Assembly (NCBI GenBank): GCA_023430565.1
Contig: JAEZAD010000276.1
Location: forward strand, 1-30,358
Length of the DNA stretch: 30,358 bases
Direction of reading: 5' to 3'
Origin: Verrucomicrobiota bacterium
GTDB lineage: Bacteria; Verrucomicrobiota; Verrucomicrobiia; Opitutales; Opitutaceae
The notes below the pieces were generated by a model. That model saw only the letters and a list, made by a program, of their open reading frames with translations, had not been told where the DNA came from and searched no databases. Positions 26,301 through 30,358 of this stretch are shown one piece after another; the first letter of the stretch is position 1, and the number at the start of each line of letters is the position of its first letter. The translations under genes and the position numbers were made by a program.

Positions 26301-28587
26301 AACTGCCTGGTTTTTAGTAAAATGGCTTCGTGTCGGCAGCGTGCGTCGTCAGCTCCAAACCGTCCGAACGGACGCCGCCAAACCCGACGGCGCCACCTTG
26401 GGCTCCACGCTTTCAGCCGCCCAACGCCTCCGTGCCATTAACGGGCAATTCGCTGCAGCCGCGCCGACGGCGCAGGCTTGTTTGGGTGCGCTTTGGTTGA
26501 AAGGAGAACCGTCGGCGGACTCACTCACGCGCGCCCGCGCCTGGGGTGAGGTTCTCCACGCGCGCATGCTCGCCTGCGCGGGTGACGACCTCGCATGGCT
26601 GGGCCAGTTGCGCACGTTGCTCGGAGGACTCTTCGGTGAGGGTCCGGCGGCTTATGCGCCGGACACGAGTATTGGCGGACGACTCACGCGCTATCGCGAC
26701 GCGCTGGCGCGTTTCGGCGAAGCTTACGAAACCCTCGCGACCGAGGTGGGATTGCGGCGTGAAGCGACCGACATGGCGGCGGATCATCTCGGCGCCGTGC
26801 AGACGTTGACCAGGCGTTTGGCGGCGGGGTGGGGGAAGATTCGCGACTGGTGCTCGTGGCAGAAAGTCCGTCACCAAGGGATCACGCTGGGGCTCTCGCC
26901 CGTGATCGAGAAACTGGAGTCGCCGGAAGGACACGCACTCGATCTGCCGGCCTTGTTCGAGCGCAGCTTTCGCCGGGCGGTGTTGTTCGCCTCGATCGAA
27001 AGCTCGGTGGCCTTGCGCGAATTTTTCGGGCGCGAGCATGCGGAACGGATCGAACGTTTTCGCGAGGTGGACGAAAGGCTCGCGACGCTCGCGCGCGATC
27101 TTATCCGCGCGAAGCTCGCGGCGGGGATTCCGCGCGATCAGGTCCAGAGCGACATTCCCAAGACCGAGATCGGTTTGTTGCGAAAAGAGATCGGCAAGAA
27201 GACGCGTCACATTCCGGTGCGTCAGTTGCTCAGCCGCATTCCGACGCTGCTCCCGAGACTCAAGCCCTGTGTGCTGATGAGTCCGCTGTCAGTCGCGCAA
27301 TACCTGGAGGCGTCGCACGAGACCTTCGACGTGGTGATCTTCGACGAGGCGTCGCAGATTCCGGTGTGGGATGCAATCGGCGCGATCGCACGCGGTCAGC
27401 AACTCATCGTGGTCGGCGATCCGAAGCAGCTCCCGCCGACGAATTTCTTCAACAGCAGCGGCGACGACGAGGACGATCTCACACCGGAGGAACACAAGGA
27501 TCTCGAAAGCATTCTCGACGAACTCATGACCAACGGCCTGCGGCACAAGCGGCTGCAGTGGCACTACCGCAGCCGTCACGAAGGCCTCATCGCTTTCAGC
27601 AATCGCCAGTATTATGAGAATGACCTGCTGACATTTCCGTCGCCGGAGTCCGGTCACGGCGGCGTGCGTTGCAAGCACCTGCCGGAGGCGCGCTACGACA
27701 AGGGCAAGACGCGAACCAATCGCGGCGAAGCCGTGGCACTGGTCGACGATCTGGTCGCGCGGCTGCGCAAGACGGACGGGCCGCGCCGCTCGTATGGCGT
27801 CGTGACGTTCAGTCAGGCGCAGCAGAAATTGGTGGAGGATTTGCTCGATGAGAAACGTCGCGAGCATCCGGAGATCGAACGCCATTTCGGTGACGAGCCG
27901 CCGGTGGAGGGCGAACCGGTCTTAGTGAAGAATCTGGAGAGTGTGCAGGGCGACGAGCGCGATGTGATCCTGTTTTCGATTTGTTATGGGCCGGACGAAA
28001 CGGGCAAAATTTCGATGAACTTCGGCCCGCTCAACCGCGACGGCGGCGAACGCCGGCTCAACGTGGCCGTGACCCGCGCGAAGCACGAGGTGCTCGTTTA
28101 CAGCGGGCTGCGCGCGGACCAGATCGACCTGACCCGCACGCGGGCGAAGGGCGTGCGCGATCTGAAATATTTTCTCGATTACGCTGACCGCGGCCCGAAG
28201 GCGCTGGCGGCCGCGCCGACGACTTCCGGGAGTGCGGCGACAGACGCGGATTCGGAATTCGAGAAAATGGTAGCCGGCCGCATTCGCGCGGCGGGTTACG
28301 AGGTGCATCACCAAGTTGGCTGCTCCGGCTATCGCATCGATCTCGCGGTGATCGATCCTGCGGCGCCGGGTCGCTACCTGCTCGGGATCGAATGCGACGG
28401 CGCGACGTATCACCGCGTTGCCACCGCTCGCGATCGAGACAAACTCCGTCAGATGATCCTCGAAGGCCTCGGCTGGAAGCTCCACCGCATCTGGTCCACG
28501 GATTGGTGGCACGACGGGGATGCCGAGATGGAGAAATTGATGGCTGTGGTGAAGGATCCTGCCGCAAAACCAGCAGGCTCGGTTTGA
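23326..28587 (+). CDS. Transglutaminase-like/DUF4011/SF1 helicase/Vsr-like nuclease fusion protein
   Basis: The 1753-residue protein shows five parts. A beta-rich N-terminal domain (1-100) is duplicated upstream at 21541. A transglutaminase-like fold (about 150-290) has C226 in FGNCLDLS and H252 in HDGHAYAG. A DUF4011 segment starts near 388 (KSRLLDLSLRNRLLNF). An SF1 (Upf1-like) helicase follows: Walker A GPPGTGKS 696-703, Walker B VIFDEASQ with D1340-E1341, GDPKQLPPT, WHYRSRHE, VQGDERDVI and NVAVTRAKHE. About 630 residues, partly helical, separate the two Walker motifs. The C-terminal MTES_1575/Vsr-like nuclease (about 1645-1740) has D1672 in YRIDLAV, E1689 in GIECDG, then RDRDKLR. DUF4011-helicase-Vsr proteins have been listed among anti-phage candidates (recalled, not checked). 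The start overlaps the AlbA_2 stop. An unwinding-and-cutting effector against foreign DNA is the likely role. Confidence 0.9.
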   Translation: MSTDSAEFAVASLSLAVSFDPAINYAFQQNAIPVVKELRFQNDDVARKDLVIRITTEPAFAAPVEIRLQGIAPNGEYRVAPLDLKLSHDVLAGLNEKVTGWLKTEVIAGETVLCSRTDLISLLARNEWCGLVSLPEILAAFILPNDAGVMAILDRASELLRAHTGRGAFNAYQDKSRKRAWEQVAAIYKAIGELGLRYMVAPASFETTGQKVRSPSDILAQRFGNCLDLSLLFAACCEQIGLHPLVLIHDGHAYAGCWLDHRTLAEPASDDLQHIRKLVEKSELTVFESTVVAGEQPGTLADAELLARPYLSTEQPFRLALDVRRSRIARIHPLPIPGENGAAPSSPAGPAAGRVSPETGLGGRDFTDPLDVPVAAATKAASRIDQWKSRLLDLSLRNRLLNFRETKSTIRILSAAPEHVEDELAAERELSLQPKPKLMGEDDPRSAVTYTRQQRTDALNDHLRDELAHGRLRTALDESENARRLTELYRAARVALDENGTNTLFAAVGFLEWRETEHSERVHRAPLLLVPVELKRKSVIEGFTLRRIDEETRLNVTLMEMLRQHFQKEIPGLDPLPEDENGVNVARVLQLFRDAVRDLAGWEVKTEIWLGQFSFTKFLLWKDLADRLDALTRNRIVRHLIHDAGAQYPNPPDDITPPRLDDQFHPRDIFCPRSADSSQLAAVLAAAAGHDYVLEGPPGTGKSQTITNIIAHCLSQGKRVLFVAEKRAALDVVHRRLREDGLEPFCLELHSNKTGKADVLAQFDHALKFIDQSSTSDWEHRTAELEKLRASLNAYTRALHRRHPCGLSAHDCLDYLLPRKEEAVVRFDRWPSILETSAETLDGARLLSRLLQERSRPLGPLADHALAPVACAEWSPSWAERTLDRIRELGALTDAALEATRELRTWLRRPNVAASRQELAHLGALVESLLAPEPVGAAFATTPWNQLGGDLETWIALTRERTELRAKLTDYDETKLLALDLDALQAKWTSAQTAWFLVKWLRVGSVRRQLQTVRTDAAKPDGATLGSTLSAAQRLRAINGQFAAAAPTAQACLGALWLKGEPSADSLTRARAWGEVLHARMLACAGDDLAWLGQLRTLLGGLFGEGPAAYAPDTSIGGRLTRYRDALARFGEAYETLATEVGLRREATDMAADHLGAVQTLTRRLAAGWGKIRDWCSWQKVRHQGITLGLSPVIEKLESPEGHALDLPALFERSFRRAVLFASIESSVALREFFGREHAERIERFREVDERLATLARDLIRAKLAAGIPRDQVQSDIPKTEIGLLRKEIGKKTRHIPVRQLLSRIPTLLPRLKPCVLMSPLSVAQYLEASHETFDVVIFDEASQIPVWDAIGAIARGQQLIVVGDPKQLPPTNFFNSSGDDEDDLTPEEHKDLESILDELMTNGLRHKRLQWHYRSRHEGLIAFSNRQYYENDLLTFPSPESGHGGVRCKHLPEARYDKGKTRTNRGEAVALVDDLVARLRKTDGPRRSYGVVTFSQAQQKLVEDLLDEKRREHPEIERHFGDEPPVEGEPVLVKNLESVQGDERDVILFSICYGPDETGKISMNFGPLNRDGGERRLNVAVTRAKHEVLVYSGLRADQIDLTRTRAKGVRDLKYFLDYADRGPKALAAAPTTSGSAATDADSEFEKMVAGRIRAAGYEVHHQVGCSGYRIDLAVIDPAAPGRYLLGIECDGATYHRVATARDRDKLRQMILEGLGWKLHRIWSTDWWHDGDAEMEKLMAVVKDPAAKPAGSV

Positions 28588-28634
28588 CTGAAGAAAGTGT
28601 AGGCCTTTGGCAGCGGTATGCACCGAATCCACGC

Positions 28635-28877
28635 ATGATCACGGCGACGGCAAAAGTCTTCCAGTCGGGCAACTCTCAGGCCCTGCGGCTCCCGAAGGAA
28701 TTTCGTCTGAGTTCCAAGACGGTGAAGCTGGTCAAGACGGCGGACGGGTTCGCGGTGAAGGATGAATCCGCCAGCGCTCGACGTGCCAAGGCATTTGCCG
28801 CGTTAGCGGGCAGTTGCCCGAAGTTTCCGGAAATGCCGGCCAACACGGCGGCGAACATTCCGCGCGATTGGGAGTGA
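28635..28877 (+). CDS. vapB: VapB-like antitoxin (AbrB/SpoVT fold)
   Basis: An 80-residue protein whose N-terminal part, AKVFQSGNSQALRLPKEF, is the swapped-hairpin AbrB DNA-binding domain of VapB antitoxins; the C-terminal tail would wrap the toxin. The open frame extends far upstream inside the helicase gene, but ATG 28635, 47 nt after that gene's stop, is the natural start. It overlaps the toxin start by 4 nt (GTGA). VapB proteins normally repress their own operon. Confidence 0.88.
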   Translation: MITATAKVFQSGNSQALRLPKEFRLSSKTVKLVKTADGFAVKDESASARRAKAFAALAGSCPKFPEMPANTAANIPRDWE

Positions 28878-29290
28878 TTTACCTGCCGGACACGAAGGCC
28901 TTCTCCGCCTACTATCTGGCGGGACGATCGCCGCCACTCACCGAGCGTATGCGACTGGCGTGCGCCGCAGGGGAGCTGAGGCTTTCCGTGGTGGTGTTGG
29001 CCGAGCTGACTTTCGGTGCGGAAAAGATTCGCACGAAATTGGGCGACACCAAATTCACCCGGCGGGTTGAGGCGCTGCGGAAGCAGTTGGAAGTCGAGCC
29101 GCTCGGCGAGCGCTTTGCTGAGCACTACGCCGCGGTTCGGCTGCACTTGGAATCTGCGGGGCAGAAGATCGGTGATCGCGATACGATCATTGCTGCGCAT
29201 GCGCTCTCGATCGGTGCCGTCATGGTCACTCGTAACCTGGGTGAGTTTGAACGCGTGCCAGGGCTGAAGGTGGAGAACTGGGAGGCTTGA
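28874..29290 (+). CDS. vapC: VapC-like PIN-domain ribonuclease toxin
   Basis: From the GTG at 28874, inside the antitoxin stop, the product has 138 residues. The PIN acidic residues are D in IYLPDTKAFS (usually LDTN), E in VVLAELTFGA and D in KIGDRDTIIAAHA, with the terminal VTRNLGEFERVPGLKVENW typical of VapC. An ATG at 28814 in the same frame would place 20 unrelated residues ahead, so GTG is preferred. VapC toxins cleave tRNA or rRNA and are held inactive by VapB. The pair sits 240 nt inside the proposed right end of the island and would stabilise it. Confidence 0.9.
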   Translation: MIYLPDTKAFSAYYLAGRSPPLTERMRLACAAGELRLSVVVLAELTFGAEKIRTKLGDTKFTRRVEALRKQLEVEPLGERFAEHYAAVRLHLESAGQKIGDRDTIIAAHALSIGAVMVTRNLGEFERVPGLKVENWEA

Positions 29291-29295
29291 TCTGG

Positions 29296-29484
29296 TCATC
29301 TCAGATCGTCGGAGACGCGGAAGTTTTGCTTCGCGACGCAAAGCGTCAGGTCGCGTCCCGTATCGACGCGTATCAGAGATAGCACTGCGGTCCGGATTTC
29401 GATCGGCAGCGTAGCCCAGGCTGCAACGATCTCCGCCAATTCCAGACCCTGTGTGACGACCGCTGTGTCGGTGGGCAGAGGGTG
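29296..29484 (-). pseudogene. Possible degraded C-terminal tail of an integrase-type gene
   Basis: Reading the minus strand gives about 62 codons, including LELAEIVAAWATLPIEIRTAVLSLI, ending in TGA at 29296-29298. There is a stop just upstream in the same frame (29485-29487) and no good start. From memory, a pattern of leucine-tryptophan-LP-x-x-IR-x-x-(I/V)LxL(I/V) is seen at the ends of some recombinase-linked proteins in the PVC group. Its position beside the tRNA fragment would suit an integrase remnant. The identification is weak and rests on this one segment. Confidence 0.3.
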
Positions 29485-29940
29485 TCAATCATCTGTCACA
29501 AGTGGAAGGGCTTGTGATTGTGACTGATCCAGTTCGAGTCTTCGCCCGCTCCATTTTCGAGACCCTCGGGCAACCGGGGGTTTCCTTTTTTTTCCGACAG
29601 ACGAAGCAGGCGCGGCGGCGGGCCGGGGCAGTGGAGTGCGTTCGGCGGCGCGAATCGCGGGCGAAAGTTTTGCCCGGTGAGCTTTTTGTAGGCGGCTGCG
29701 ACCGTTTTCATCGAAGCCTTCTGCCCGCTCCCTGGCCTTTCGCGCGAGCGGCTGCAGGTGGCTTTCGTGGCCCGGGGAGTATTCGATCGAAACGCCTTCC
29801 AGGTTTACAACGAACCGCTCCGTGCGCGTCGGATGAGCCGTCCCAACGACGCTCGTCTCGGCACCGGCCGCGACCACTGATTCGCCGACGAATAGAACGC
29901 TGACCAAGGGTAGAAAAGACGCCGGTCGCGACGCATGCAT
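29485..29940 (-). CDS. Doubtful hypothetical protein, possibly a broken gene
   Basis: The minus-strand frame begins with ATG at 29940 and has a signal-like start (MHASRPASFLPLVSVLFVGESVVAAGAE), followed by a plausible globular stretch (RFVVNLEGVSIEYSPGHESHL). After about residue 75 it turns arginine- and proline-rich and runs through the tRNA fragment and terminator, which cannot be real coding sequence. A second minus frame opening near 29711 continues with MKTVAAAYKKLTG, so a frameshift in an older gene is possible. No family is recognised. Confidence 0.2.
   Translation of the reverse strand: MHASRPASFLPLVSVLFVGESVVAAGAETSVVGTAHPTRTERFVVNLEGVSIEYSPGHESHLQPLARKARERAEGFDENGRSRLQKAHRAKLSPAIRAAERTPLPRPAAAPASSVGKKRKPPVARGSRKWSGRRLELDQSQSQALPLVTDD
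29532..29558 (+). repeat. Duplicated tRNA-Gly 3' end (putative attR)
   Basis: GTTCGAGTC followed by TTCGCCCGCTCCATTTTC matches 15361-15389 except for two missing bases (TC) in the T-arm. Similarity begins at the T-arm and does not extend into the anticodon arm, so this is not a second tRNA gene. It marks the right end of the proposed island. Confidence 0.75.
29560..29593 (+). terminator. Terminator-like hairpin after the tRNA fragment
   Basis: ACCCTCGG (29562-29569) pairs with CCGGGGGT (29574-29581) with one wobble pair, around loop GCAA, and is followed by TTCC and a run of eight T. It stands at the same place relative to the tRNA 3' end as the terminator at 15393, and may be the tRNA's original terminator before integration. 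Confidence 0.6.
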
Positions 29941-30047
29941 TGGGCGATATGAGGATGGTTTTCAACTGACCGTCACGCGCGAAGGGGCGAGAGGTTCCCG
30001 ATTGGAGTCTCGGGTTTGGCGCCGAAGGGCGGATCGCGGTCGACAAA
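29594..30047. other. Stretch without a convincing gene
   Basis: About 450 nt between the right island end and the last gene. Open frames are short, arginine-rich on the + strand, and mutually overlapping. The only protein-like part is the minus-strand frame noted at 29485-29940. I see no strong promoter, repeat or RNA fold here. Confidence 0.4.
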
Positions 30048-30358
30048 ATGCCGCTGTTCGGCAGCGGCTTTTTCTGCACGCTGCGCGGCGTGAAGGCCTC
30101 CGACTATTTCGATTTGCCCGAGTCCCTCGCGCCGTTTGCGGCGCAGTTTTTGCCGGATGTGGCGCCGTGGGAATGGATCAAGTGCATCGGGCCGGCCCTC
30201 GCAGGCGCGTCACTCGCGGCGGAGTCGAAGGCATTTCCGGCGGGCGTCCGGGTCGAAGGCGCAGTGTGGCTGCATCCGACCGTGAAGCTGCCCGCGCATG
30301 CGACCTTGATTGGACCCGCATGGATCGGCGCGCACACAGAGATCCGGCCGGGGGCGTT
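30048..30358 (+). CDS. Left-handed beta-helix (GlmU/UDP-GlcNAc pyrophosphorylase-like) protein, 5' part
   Basis: The frame from ATG 30048 is open to the window end (103 codons seen). Residues about 60-103 show the hexapeptide pattern of a left-handed beta-helix: AGVRVEGAVWLHPTVKL-type turns, then ATLIGPAWIGAHTEIRPGA. Such domains occur in acyltransferases and nucleotidyltransferases that build UDP-sugars. The first 55 residues (FDLPESLAPFAAQFLPDVAPWEWI) resemble the N-terminal linker of short GlmU-like proteins without a nucleotidyltransferase domain. The frame upstream is open to a TGA at 29967 but has no start codon. It is the first gene beyond the island, so it would originally have followed tRNA-Gly. 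Function beyond the fold is inferred. Confidence 0.65.
   Translation, partial: MPLFGSGFFCTLRGVKASDYFDLPESLAPFAAQFLPDVAPWEWIKCIGPALAGASLAAESKAFPAGVRVEGAVWLHPTVKLPAHATLIGPAWIGAHTEIRPGA

Noticed and set aside
19648..28587. Complete Gabija (GajAB) system
   Set aside because: The OLD-type protein could resemble GajA, but no UvrD-like GajB is adjacent; the large helicase is Upf1-like with DUF4011 and belongs to another pair.
29532..29558. A second, broken tRNA gene
   Set aside because: Only the T-arm and acceptor 3' strand are present and upstream bases show no anticodon arm, so an attachment-site copy explains it better.
29496..29711. A 71-codon minus-strand frame over the tRNA fragment
   Set aside because: It reads through the duplicated tRNA end and the terminator hairpin; such NGAGED-type endings are typical false genes over tRNAs.

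Overview
The window is high-GC DNA (about 60-65% by eye) with almost every gene on the + strand, closely packed. Gene content (GH51 arabinofuranosidase, a MetF-MetV type fusion, an EPS export set, an orphan NtrC-type regulator) and several families of long dispersed palindromes suggest a polysaccharide-degrading member of the Verrucomicrobiota, perhaps Opitutaceae. This placement is an inference; the window has no rRNA or other phylogenetic marker.

Layout. (1) 1-2260: the end of an unidentified gene, then a secreted GH51 alpha-L-arabinofuranosidase. (2) 2389-8194: a one-carbon cluster. It holds a methylenetetrahydrofolate reductase with a cysteine-rich MetV-like tail, a pterin-binding methyltransferase (8-bp overlap), an amidohydrolase, a homocysteine S-methyltransferase domain protein and an SDR dehydrogenase. 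The methyltransferases look like separate copies of the first two domains of MetH, but no cobalamin-binding partner is present. Several gaps in and around this cluster hold palindromic repeats, each of a different family. (3) 8356-15221: a sigma54-type response regulator followed by an exopolysaccharide set: a GT-C-like membrane protein, an outer-membrane beta-barrel and a Wzc-like tyrosine autokinase. The membrane protein gene carries an in-frame palindromic element. (4) 15309-15384: tRNA-Gly(GCC) with its terminator.

(5) 15390-29558: a probable genomic island of about 14 kb. The 3' end of the tRNA-Gly gene recurs at 29532-29558, again followed by a terminator-like hairpin, as expected for attL/attR of a tRNA-targeting element. 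No intact integrase is visible; only a possible degraded tail lies beside the right end. The cargo looks like defence or genome maintenance: an SbcD/YhaO-like nuclease with an SbcC/YhaN-like ATPase lacking a zinc hook, an OLD-family ATPase-TOPRIM nuclease of distinct codon use, an AlbA_2/GHKL regulator-like protein translationally coupled to a 1753-residue protein (transglutaminase-like, DUF4011, SF1 helicase, Vsr/MTES_1575-like nuclease), and a VapBC toxin-antitoxin pair. A 102-codon fragment about 80% identical to the N-terminus of the giant helicase lies just upstream of the AlbA_2 gene, a relic of a second copy.

(6) 29559-30358: mostly non-coding or degraded sequence, then the start of a left-handed beta-helix protein that runs off the end. 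The best candidate for a little-described system is the AlbA_2 plus transglutaminase/DUF4011/helicase/nuclease pair at 21896-28587, together with its truncated paralogue.
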